From Sva-07 sp035529175 (lineage in GTDB: Bacteria > Actinomycetota > Acidimicrobiia > Acidimicrobiales > Ilumatobacteraceae): a stretch of DNA of 5,997 bases. The translations under genes were made by a program, and so were the position numbers. Each line of letters opens with the position of its first letter. Position 1 is the first letter of the stretch. The notes beneath the pieces are model-generated. The model was given only the letters and a program-made list of their open reading frames with translations, ran no database searches and was not told the DNA's origin. Location: NCBI GenBank assembly GCA_035529175.1, contig DATKXG010000002.1, forward strand, positions 1 through 5,997, in the 5' to 3' direction. Positions 1 through 5,332 of this stretch are shown here, piece by piece.

Positions 1-203
1 AGTTCGACCGTGGTCGACAGGGCGACCCCGCCCGGCAGCGCGCGACCGAGGAGCCGTTGCGCCGGCGGTGGGAGGTCAGCCAATGTCGCTGGATCGAACG
101 CGGTTGGCTCGACGGGCGACTTCTCGGACAGCGCCGTCCAGCCGCGCTCGGCGATTGTCGGCAGCTTCACTCGTCGAGCGGTGTTGTTCGTCGAGACGAC
201 CAC
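1..203 (-). CDS. Partial N-terminus of an uncharacterised protein, DUF6544/DUF6920-like
   Basis: Reading the minus strand from GTG at 203-201 gives 67 uninterrupted codons that continue off the left edge, so the gene is 3'-truncated by the window. The peptide begins VVVSTNNTARRVKLPTIAER and around residues 36-57 reads FDPATLADLPPPAQRLLGRA, followed by LPGG. The pattern LPxPxxRxLxxxLPxG recalls, from memory, the start of the conserved domain in DUF6544/DUF6920-type proteins, which have no established function. The start is supported by a strong Shine-Dalgarno sequence AAGGAG at 213-208, four bases before the GTG. There is no signal peptide or membrane segment in the visible part. It is transcribed away from furA, with a 363-bp spacer between the two starts. 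That this is coding is fairly likely, from codon quality and ribosome site; the family name is tentative, and the rest of the gene is needed to confirm it. Confidence 0.6.
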   Translation of the reverse strand, partial: MVVSTNNTARRVKLPTIAERGWTALSEKSPVEPTAFDPATLADLPPPAQRLLGRALPGGVALSTTVE

Positions 204-207
204 GGGT

Positions 208-213
208 CTCCTT
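208..213 (-). promoter_or_regulatory. Shine-Dalgarno site of the left-edge minus-strand gene
   Basis: AAGGAG on the minus strand lies four bases before GTG 203-201. The next codons are GTC, not alternative starts, so this site fixes the start of the truncated gene. The spacing is slightly short but workable. Confidence 0.55.
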
Positions 214-325
214 CGTGCGCAGCGGGCGACTCTCCCCCAACCGTCGCGCACGCGGACACAACGGTGTAGGGGCGAAGTGCTCGGCAGCCGCTCGCCGGAC
301 CCGCAACGTCGACATCGAGCGACAG

Positions 326-358
326 CCCGCTGAACAGCGGGAGCGGAGGCCGCTCCGC
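326..358. repeat. Two adjacent small GC-rich hairpins
   Basis: CCCGCT (326-331) pairs with AGCGGG (336-341) across GAAC. One base later GCGGAG (343-348) pairs with CTCCGC (353-358) across GCCG. Both stems are perfect 6-bp pairings. No T-run follows on either strand, so intrinsic termination is not clear. They could be leader structure for the minus-strand gene, a regulatory site, or chance in GC-rich DNA. Confidence 0.4.
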
Positions 359-403
359 GCAAGGCCGATCTGGAGGGCGTTCGGAAGTGAGCAACTCGCT
401 GCC

Positions 404-439
404 ATGAGCCAACCGCCCGGATGGCGTCACTTGGCTCAT
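404..439. repeat. Stem-loop repeat, copy 1
   Basis: ATGAGCCAA (404-412) is the exact reverse complement of TTGGCTCAT (431-439), with an 18-nt loop between them. Inside the loop CGCC (414-417) can pair with GGCG (423-426) across CGGAT, giving a two-tier hairpin. The 36-nt unit recurs at 465-500 with 35 of 36 bases identical. It is non-coding in appearance and resembles a REP-like palindromic element. No transposase lies in the window, and its copy number elsewhere cannot be judged here. Confidence 0.75.
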
Positions 440-464
440 CGGTGGGCGTGTGCGGCGTGTTGCG

Positions 465-500
465 ATGAGCGAACCGCCCGGATGGCGTCACTTGGCTCAT
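465..500. repeat. Stem-loop repeat, copy 2
   Basis: This is the second copy of the 36-nt unit at 404-439, 61 bp downstream start to start. It differs only at 471 (G instead of C), which puts a G:G mismatch (471/494) in the 9-bp stem. Outside the unit the stem can extend by 464:501 and 463:502, plus a possible 462:503 G:U wobble; these outer pairs are absent in copy 1. The 18-nt loop is identical to that of copy 1. It ends about 30 bp before the proposed furA -35 box, so it could affect furA-katG expression from upstream. Confidence 0.75.
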
Positions 501-528
501 CGTTGGAGGGGTGGGGCGGGAAGAGGAA

Positions 529-545
529 TCTGGACAGAGTCCGGA
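529..545. promoter_or_regulatory. Candidate operator palindrome overlapping the furA -35 box
   Basis: TCTGGAC, then AGA, then GTCCGGA form an inverted repeat with 7-bp arms and one mismatched pair (531/543). It covers the proposed -35 hexamer. Mycobacterial FurA is known to repress its own promoter by binding just upstream of furA, and a Fur-family dimer needs a dyad of about this size. The sequence is not a recognised Fur box, so assigning it to FurA rests on position and symmetry alone. Confidence 0.4.
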
Positions 546-559
546 AAACGTGGTAGGTT
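531..559 (+). promoter_or_regulatory. Probable furA-katG promoter, likely leaderless
   Basis: TGGACA (531-536, consensus TTGACA) and TAGGTT (554-559, the TAnnnT form common in actinobacteria) are separated by exactly 17 bp. Transcription starting 7-8 bases after the -10 box would begin at or next to A567, the first base of the furA ATG. That predicts a leaderless message, in agreement with the weak ribosome site before furA. As I recall, mycobacterial furA transcripts also start at or very near the start codon. Confidence 0.55.
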
Positions 560-566
560 GTTCCCT

Positions 567-992
567 ATGCCCGACGCCACCCGCGAACTCCTGCGTGAGC
601 ACGGAATGAGCGTCACGGCGCAGCGGCTCGCGGTCATGCGGGCGGTAGCGGAGCATCCACACGCCACCGCAGACACGATCGCCGACGAGGTGCGAGCGTC
701 GATCGGATCGGTCTCGCGCCAGGCGGTGTACGACTCTCTCGGCACGCTCGTCGACAAGCAGTTGCTGCGTCGTATCGAGCCCGCCGGATCGCCGGCGCGC
801 TACGAGAACCGCACCGGCGACAACCATCACCACGTGATCTGCCGAGGCTGCCGTGTGATGCACGACGTCGACTGCGCCGTCGAGTACACGCCGTGCCTCA
901 CTGCATCTGACGACCACGGTTTCGCGATCGACGAAGCCGAGGTCACCTATTGGGGCTGGTGCCCCGAATGCCAAGCCACATCCACCGAGTGA
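567..992 (+). CDS. furA: Fur-family redox/iron-responsive repressor (FurA/CatR type)
   Basis: The gene encodes a 141-aa DNA-binding repressor expected to control its own promoter and the downstream katG, releasing DNA when its thiol/metal site is oxidised by peroxide. Residues 1-80 form the winged-helix domain, with the recognition helix around SRQAVYDSL (50-58). The C-terminal metal/dimerisation domain carries HHH (87-89), the CxxC pair C92/C95, C103, C110, and a second CxxC pair C132/C135 in WCPEC. Length and motifs fit actinobacterial FurA/CatR. The start at ATG 567 is chosen because it gives the family's usual N-terminus (residues 7-20 ELLREHGMSVTAQR) and matches the leaderless promoter; an in-frame GTG at 450 would add 39 residues translated from the hairpin repeat. 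katG follows after 37 nt on the same strand, which indicates co-transcription. A PerR-like or zinc-sensing role is possible, but the katG linkage favours FurA. Confidence 0.93.
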   Translation: MPDATRELLREHGMSVTAQRLAVMRAVAEHPHATADTIADEVRASIGSVSRQAVYDSLGTLVDKQLLRRIEPAGSPARYENRTGDNHHHVICRGCRVMHDVDCAVEYTPCLTASDDHGFAIDEAEVTYWGWCPECQATSTE

Positions 993-1029
993 ACCCACCA
1001 ACCGAATCAGGAAATCACAGGAGCACACC

Positions 1030-3240
1030 ATGAGCGACAACACCGACGTCTGGCAGATCAACGACAGCGAGAAGGGCTGTCCCGTCATGCATGGCCCGAA
1101 CGCCGGCAACACGGCGGTTGGCTCGACGGCCAACGAACACTGGTGGCCGAACCAACTCAACCTGCGCATGCTGCACCAGAACTCGCCCGCATCGAGCCCG
1201 CTCGACGACGACTTCGATTACGCCGAGGCGTTCGCCGGTCTCGACTACGACGCGCTCAAGGCCGACCTCACGGCGCTGATGACCGACTCGCAGGACTGGT
1301 GGCCCGCTGACTACGGCCACTACGGCCCGCTCTTCATCCGCATGGCGTGGCACAGCGCCGGCACCTACCGCATCGAGGACGGTCGCGGCGGCGGCGGCAA
1401 CGGCACACAGCGATTCGCCCCGCTCAACAGCTGGCCCGACAACGGCAACCTCGACAAGGCGCGCATGCTGTTGCAGCCGATCAAGCAGAAGTACGGCAAC
1501 AAGATCTCGTGGGCCGACCTGATGCTGCTCGCCGGCAACGTGGCGATGGAGTCGATGGGACTCAAGATGTTCGGTTTCGCCGGCGGCCGTGCCGACGTGT
1601 TCGCTCCCGAGGACGACATCTACTGGGGCCCTGAGACCGAGTGGCTCGGCGACGAGCGCTACCACGGAGACCGCGAACTCGAGAACCCGCTCGGCGCGGT
1701 CCAGATGGGCCTGATCTACGTCAACCCCGAGGGCCCCAACGGCAACCCCGACCCGCTGGCGTCGGCTCGTGACATCCGCGAGACGTTCGCCCGGATGGCG
1801 ATGAACGACGAGGAGACCGTGGCGCTCGTCGCCGGAGGTCACACCTTCGGCAAGGCGCACGGCGCCGGCGACCCGAACCTGGTCGGCCCGGAGCCCGAAG
1901 GTGCCCCGATCGAGCAGATGGGTCAGGGCTGGAAGAACAGCTTCGGCACCGGCAAGGGCGTCGACACCACCACCAGCGGCATCGAGGGCGCCTGGACGCC
2001 GACGCCGACCACCTGGGACAACTCGTACTTCGACACCCTGTTCGGGTGGGACTGGGAGCTCACCGAGAGCCCGGCCGGCGCCAAGCAGTGGAAGGCGTCG
2101 AACCCCGAGGCGCAGGACATCGTGCCCGACGCCCACGACCCGTCGAGGCGTCACGCGCCGATGATGACCACCGCCGACATGGCGCTGCGGATGGATCCGA
2201 TCTACGAGCCGATCTCGCGTCGCTTCCACGAGAACCCCGACGAGTTCGCCGACGCCTATGCACGTGCGTGGTTCAAATTGCTGCACCGTGACATGGGCCC
2301 GGTGTCTCGCTATCTGGGCCCCGAGGTCCCGAGCGAAGTGCTCATCTGGCAGGACCCGGTGCCGGCGGTCGACCAAGAACTCATCGGTGACGCCGACGTC
2401 GCCACCTTGAAGCAGACGATCCTCGACTCGGGTCTCACCATCTCGGAACTGGTCTCGACCGCGTGGGCGTCGGCCTCGACGTACCGCGACAGCGACAAGC
2501 GCGGCGGTGCCAACGGCGCCCGCATCCGCCTCGCACCGCAGAACGACTGGGAGGTCAACAACCCGCCGCAGCTGCGCCGGGTGCTGGCCAAGCTCGAGGA
2601 GATCCAGTCGGGCTTCGCCAAGCCGGTGTCGCTCGCCGACCTCATCGTGCTCGGTGGCTGTGCCGCTGTCGAAGCGGCGGCGAAGGCGGCCGGCCACGAC
2701 GTGACCGTGCCGTTCCACCCGGGCCGGACCGACGCGACCGCGGAGATGACCGACGTCGAGTCGTTCGCTCCGCTCGAGCCGAAGTCCGACGCGTTCCGCA
2801 ACTACAGGGGCAAGGGCGACTCGCTCAGCACCGAAGCGCGGATGGTCGACCGGGCCCAGCTCCTCACGCTGAGCGCACCGGAGATGACGGTGCTCGTCGG
2901 CGGGATGCGCGTGCTCGGCACGAACACCGACGGCTCCGACCGTGGCGTGCTCACCGATCGCGCCGGTCAGCTCACCAACGACTTCTTCGCCAACGTGCTC
3001 GACCTCGGTCTCCAGTGGACGCCGACCGACGACACCGCCGAGGTGTTCGAAGGCCGCAAGCGCTCGAGCGGCGACGTGGTGTTCACCGGCAGCCGGGCCG
3101 ACCTGGTCTTCGGGGCGAACTCGCAGCTGCGGGCGATCTCGGAGATCTACGGCGCCAGCGACGGCGGCGAGAAGTTCGTGAAGGACTTCGTGGCCGCCTG
3201 GTCGAAGGTCATGGACCTCGACCGCTTCGACCTCCGCTGA
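1030..3240 (+). CDS. katG: Catalase-peroxidase KatG
   Basis: This 736-aa cytoplasmic haem enzyme breaks down hydrogen peroxide to water and oxygen and also oxidises organic donors; in mycobacteria KatG also activates isoniazid. It is full length (M. tuberculosis KatG is 740 aa) with the usual two tandem peroxidase-like domains. The distal site RMAWHSAGTYR supplies R104, W107 and H108, and D137 lies at the substrate channel. The Trp-Tyr-Met cross-link that gives catalase activity is predicted as W107-Y230-M256. H271 in GGHTFGKAHG is the proximal haem ligand, with W322 and D383 behind it, and R420 is the mobile arginine. The residue equivalent to M. tuberculosis S315 is wild-type S316. The degenerate C-terminal domain begins near residue 430 and ends LDRFDLR. 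The start is fixed by AGGAG (1019-1023), six bases before the ATG. All key residues are present and there is no frameshift. It is second in the furA operon, facing a convergent gene across the palindrome at 3258. Confidence 0.98.
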   Translation: MSDNTDVWQINDSEKGCPVMHGPNAGNTAVGSTANEHWWPNQLNLRMLHQNSPASSPLDDDFDYAEAFAGLDYDALKADLTALMTDSQDWWPADYGHYGPLFIRMAWHSAGTYRIEDGRGGGGNGTQRFAPLNSWPDNGNLDKARMLLQPIKQKYGNKISWADLMLLAGNVAMESMGLKMFGFAGGRADVFAPEDDIYWGPETEWLGDERYHGDRELENPLGAVQMGLIYVNPEGPNGNPDPLASARDIRETFARMAMNDEETVALVAGGHTFGKAHGAGDPNLVGPEPEGAPIEQMGQGWKNSFGTGKGVDTTTSGIEGAWTPTPTTWDNSYFDTLFGWDWELTESPAGAKQWKASNPEAQDIVPDAHDPSRRHAPMMTTADMALRMDPIYEPISRRFHENPDEFADAYARAWFKLLHRDMGPVSRYLGPEVPSEVLIWQDPVPAVDQELIGDADVATLKQTILDSGLTISELVSTAWASASTYRDSDKRGGANGARIRLAPQNDWEVNNPPQLRRVLAKLEEIQSGFAKPVSLADLIVLGGCAAVEAAAKAAGHDVTVPFHPGRTDATAEMTDVESFAPLEPKSDAFRNYRGKGDSLSTEARMVDRAQLLTLSAPEMTVLVGGMRVLGTNTDGSDRGVLTDRAGQLTNDFFANVLDLGLQWTPTDDTAEVFEGRKRSSGDVVFTGSRADLVFGANSQLRAISEIYGASDGGEKFVKDFVAAWSKVMDLDRFDLR

Positions 3241-3257
3241 CCCCCGAACATCGCCCG

Positions 3258-3325
3258 ACAACCCACGTTTGCGCTGCACTTCTGGTGGCCCGTCCCACCA
3301 GAAGTGTCACGCAAACGTGGGTTGT
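3258..3325. repeat. Long palindrome between convergent genes; possible bidirectional terminator
   Basis: Two 31-nt arms (3258-3288 and 3295-3325) are reverse complements except for three consecutive positions (3274-3276 against 3307-3309) and are separated by the 6-nt spacer CCCGTC. The outer half begins ACAACCCACGTTTGCG and the inner half is CACTTCTGGTGG. It starts 17 nt after the katG stop and ends 6 nt before the stop of the convergent response regulator. That placement suits a shared terminator or a barrier to read-through, but there is no T-tract on either side. The arms are longer than typical terminator stems, so it may instead be a dispersed palindromic element inserted in a permissive spot. 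Confidence 0.8.
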
Positions 3326-3331
3326 GCGCTG

Positions 3332-3991
3332 TCAGGGGGTCGGGAAGCGGCCGGTCTCGTGGGCCCACATCGCGATCTCCACGCGGTTGCGGGCGCCGAT
3401 CTTGGTCATGATGCTCGCGAGGTGGGTCTTGACGGTGCTGAGGCTGATGTACAGCTCGGCGGCGATCTCGTTGTTGGTGCGGCCCCGAGCGACGGTGACC
3501 AGCACCTCCTCCTCGCGTTCGGTGAGCGGCTCGATCGGCTGAGCCGGCGTCGAACCCGGCCGGGTGTCGGCGAACCGTGCGAGCAACCGGGCGGTCACGC
3601 TCGGGGCGATCAGGGCATCGCCGGCAGCCGCGGCATGGATCGCCTGCACGAGTAGTTCTGGCCCGGCGTCCTTCAGGAGAAAGCCCCGCGCCCCGGCGCG
3701 CAGCGCGCCGTGCACGTACTCGTCCATGTCGAAGGTGGTGATCACCACGATCGCGAGAGGATCAGCGACGTCGGGGCCGGCGAGCAGCCGTGTCGCTTCG
3801 ATGCCGTCGAGCTCGGGCATGCGGATGTCGAACAGGCACACGTCGGGACGCAGGTGCCGTGCCATCGTGACCGCGTCGCGGCCGTTGACCGCCTGGCCGA
3901 CCACCTCGATGTCCGGCTGGGCGTCGAGGATCATCGACAGACCTGCGCGAACCAGTTCCTGGTCGTCGGCGACGATCACCCGGATGGTCAC
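3332..3991 (-). CDS. NarL/FixJ-family response regulator
   Basis: This 219-aa cytoplasmic transcription factor is the output half of the two-component system with the kinase just upstream. The receiver domain (about 3-120) shows the acidic pair D9/D10, phospho-acceptor D55 in LFDIRMPELDG, the switch threonine in ITTFD (85-86) and K107 in FLLKDAG. After a linker rich in Ala and Pro comes a LuxR-type HTH domain (about 152-219), with LTEREEEVLVTVARG followed by NNEIAAEL and the recognition helix at STVKTHL. The start is GTG 3991-3989, whose bases form a GTGA overlap with the kinase stop, with GCAGGG as a modest ribosome site upstream. An in-frame ATG at 4033 would add 14 residues that overlap the kinase and precede the canonical TIRVIVADDQ start. 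All phosphotransfer residues are intact. Its target is unknown; the divergent MMPL gene is the nearest candidate. Confidence 0.95.
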   Translation of the reverse strand: MTIRVIVADDQELVRAGLSMILDAQPDIEVVGQAVNGRDAVTMARHLRPDVCLFDIRMPELDGIEATRLLAGPDVADPLAIVVITTFDMDEYVHGALRAGARGFLLKDAGPELLVQAIHAAAAGDALIAPSVTARLLARFADTRPGSTPAQPIEPLTEREEEVLVTVARGRTNNEIAAELYISLSTVKTHLASIMTKIGARNRVEIAMWAHETGRFPTP

Positions 3992-5142
3992 GACGCCGTC
4001 ACCCTGCGGGGGAGCTCGGCGCTGATACGCCAACCGCCAGCGGGATCCCGCCCAGCGTCGAGCGACCCGCCAAGGAGCTTCGCCCGCTCGGCCATCCCGA
4101 TCAGCCCGAACCCGCCGACGCCGGGTGCGCCGTTGGCCTGTCCGTCGTCGACCACGGTGAGACGCACGGCGTCGGGCGACGTGATCACGTGGATGTCCAC
4201 GCGAGTGGCGTTGGTGGCGTGGCGCACCGCGTTGGTCACCGACTCCTGGGCGATGCGGTAGGCGGCTGCGTCGACGACCGGCTCGATTCCGGTCAGGTCG
4301 CCGGCGAGTTCGACGTCGACCGTGATCGTCGCCGGTGCGGTGGAGGCCAGCCGAGGGATGTCGGCGATGCCCTGTTGCGGCGTCAACTCTGCGCTGTCGT
4401 CTCGCCGCAGCGCGCCGACGATGCTGCGCATCTCCGCGAGCGTTCGTGACGCCTCCGTCTCGATCACGGCCAGCACGTCGACGGCAGTTGCCGGCTGGGT
4501 GCTCGCGAGGGCCTGGCCCGCCTGGGCCTGGATGACGATCGCCGACACGTGATGGGCCACCGTGTCGTGGAGCTCACGAGCGAGCTGTTCGCGCTCGCGG
4601 TGCTTGACGTCGTCGAGTTGACGTGCTCGCGCCGTCGCCTGGTAGCGGACCATCCCGCCGATGGCTGCCGGCAGCAGGAGCACGGTCGCTCCACCGATCG
4701 CATCGCCGACCGTTCCGGGGTCCACCGTGATGGCGGCCGCCCAGGCCGCGATCATGATCGCCGCACCGACCACGATGTGGCGTCCCGAGGCCCATCGCGT
4801 CAGCGCGTAGGGCAGCACGAGCACGAACGCCATCGTGTCGAGTCCGGGAGTGGTCTCGGTCCCGGCGATCGCTCCGGCGATCCCGAGCGCGGTGGCCGCG
4901 CCGAACGCCACAACGATCATCGCGAGCGGGAGCGTGCGCCGCCAGAGCACCGTTGCCCCGACAACGAGACACGTCAGCAGCGACAGGCCCGGCCAGACGA
5001 GGTCGTTTCGCAGGAAGGTCTCGGGGATCGCCACCGCGACGATCGCCGCGAGCAGTACCCAGTCGCGCCACACCCGAGCCGGCGGATCGGCCACCGCCGG
5101 CTCGGCAAGGAAGGAACGCACTGCGGGATTCACGATGGACAC
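3988..5142 (-). CDS. DesK/NarL-type sensor histidine kinase (HisKA_3)
   Basis: This is a membrane-bound sensor of about 384 aa that autophosphorylates and passes phosphate to the overlapping response regulator. The N-terminal half has hydrophobic segments near residues 29-44, 50-66, 72-93, 104-117, 122-140 and 149-164, so about six helices with no large extracellular domain; the signal is probably sensed in the membrane. A short basic linker leads to the HisKA_3 region RELHDTVAHHVSAIV with phospho-acceptor H192. The HATPase domain follows: N box ESVTNAVRHA (N304), DDG (332-334) and the glycine lid GFGLIGMAER (344-353). All catalytic motifs are intact. The start is uncertain: GTG 5142 and GTG 5133 are both possible and neither has a ribosome site. 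A weak -10-like TACGCT (5148-5143) next to 5142 would favour a near-leaderless start at 5133. The open frame continues upstream to 5982, but that part runs antisense to the MMPL gene and is not kinase-like. Confidence 0.93.
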   Translation of the reverse strand: MSIVNPAVRSFLAEPAVADPPARVWRDWVLLAAIVAVAIPETFLRNDLVWPGLSLLTCLVVGATVLWRRTLPLAMIVVAFGAATALGIAGAIAGTETTPGLDTMAFVLVLPYALTRWASGRHIVVGAAIMIAAWAAAITVDPGTVGDAIGGATVLLLPAAIGGMVRYQATARARQLDDVKHREREQLARELHDTVAHHVSAIVIQAQAGQALASTQPATAVDVLAVIETEASRTLAEMRSIVGALRRDDSAELTPQQGIADIPRLASTAPATITVDVELAGDLTGIEPVVDAAAYRIAQESVTNAVRHATNATRVDIHVITSPDAVRLTVVDDGQANGAPGVGGFGLIGMAERAKLLGGSLDAGRDPAGGWRISAELPRRVTAS

Positions 5143-5332
5143 AGCGTAGGGAACGTGGCTGCCCCGCCGGATCGGCCGAAAGGACGACGTTCGCTCGGCT
5201 GGACGGTCGGTCGCGAGACGGCCGGTTGCCCGATGGCCGACGGCCGCCACACCGAGACGATGGGGACCAACGTCGCAGTCGGTGACGCACCGGGTGGCCC
5301 AGCGGCGACCCGGGTGATCGAAGGAGAAGTGG
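5143..5332. promoter_or_regulatory. Divergent promoter region between the kinase operon and the MMPL gene
   Basis: These 190 bases must hold the promoters of both outward-facing units. On the minus strand TACGCT (5148-5143) could be a -10 box for the kinase, but no good -35 lies at the right distance. On the plus strand CCGGGTG occurs at 5290-5296 and 5310-5316, a spacing of 20 bp, and the second copy lies within the perfect 8-bp palindrome ACCCGGGT (5308-5315). The ribosome site AAGGAG at 5321-5326 serves the MMPL gene. I cannot define a convincing plus-strand promoter. Confidence 0.4.

Larger units (their letters stand above)
204..566. other. Divergent intergenic spacer between the DUF-like gene and furA
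   Basis: No convincing gene lies in these 363 bases. The open frames that cross them read through palindromes, lack ribosome sites and show no recognisable protein motif. From left to right the spacer holds the leader of the minus-strand gene, two small adjacent GC hairpins (326-358), two nearly identical stem-loop repeats (404-439 and 465-500) and the furA promoter region (529-559). The repeats end about 30 bases before the proposed furA -35 box. The amount of secondary structure is unusual for a simple divergent promoter region. Confidence 0.7.

Noticed and set aside
404..500. CRISPR array
   Set aside because: There are only two repeat copies with one 25-bp interval, the repeats themselves are long palindromes, and there are no cas genes.
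68..556. 162-codon plus-strand open frame in the left spacer
   Set aside because: It is antisense to the better-supported minus-strand gene, reads through both repeats, is rich in Arg/Ala, and has no protein motif.
450..566. N-terminal extension of the Fur protein from GTG 450
   Set aside because: It would translate the second hairpin repeat and the promoter into residues not seen in FurA homologues. ATG 567 gives the normal N-terminus.
100..1129. A 16-mer shared by 100-115 and 1114-1129 (GCGGTTGGCTCGACGG)
   Set aside because: The two copies lie in unrelated genes on opposite strands, and the match does not extend in either direction. With this base composition chance is the simplest explanation.
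1015..3279. A 754-codon open frame on the minus strand opposite katG
   Set aside because: It lies antisense to all of katG. The peptide is a low-information run of Arg, Val, Gly and Glu with no domain, as expected from a GC-rich gene read on its opposite strand.
3992..4033. Upstream ATG for the response regulator
   Set aside because: It would add 14 residues overlapping the kinase. The GTG at 3991 gives the usual receiver start and a typical GTGA overlap.
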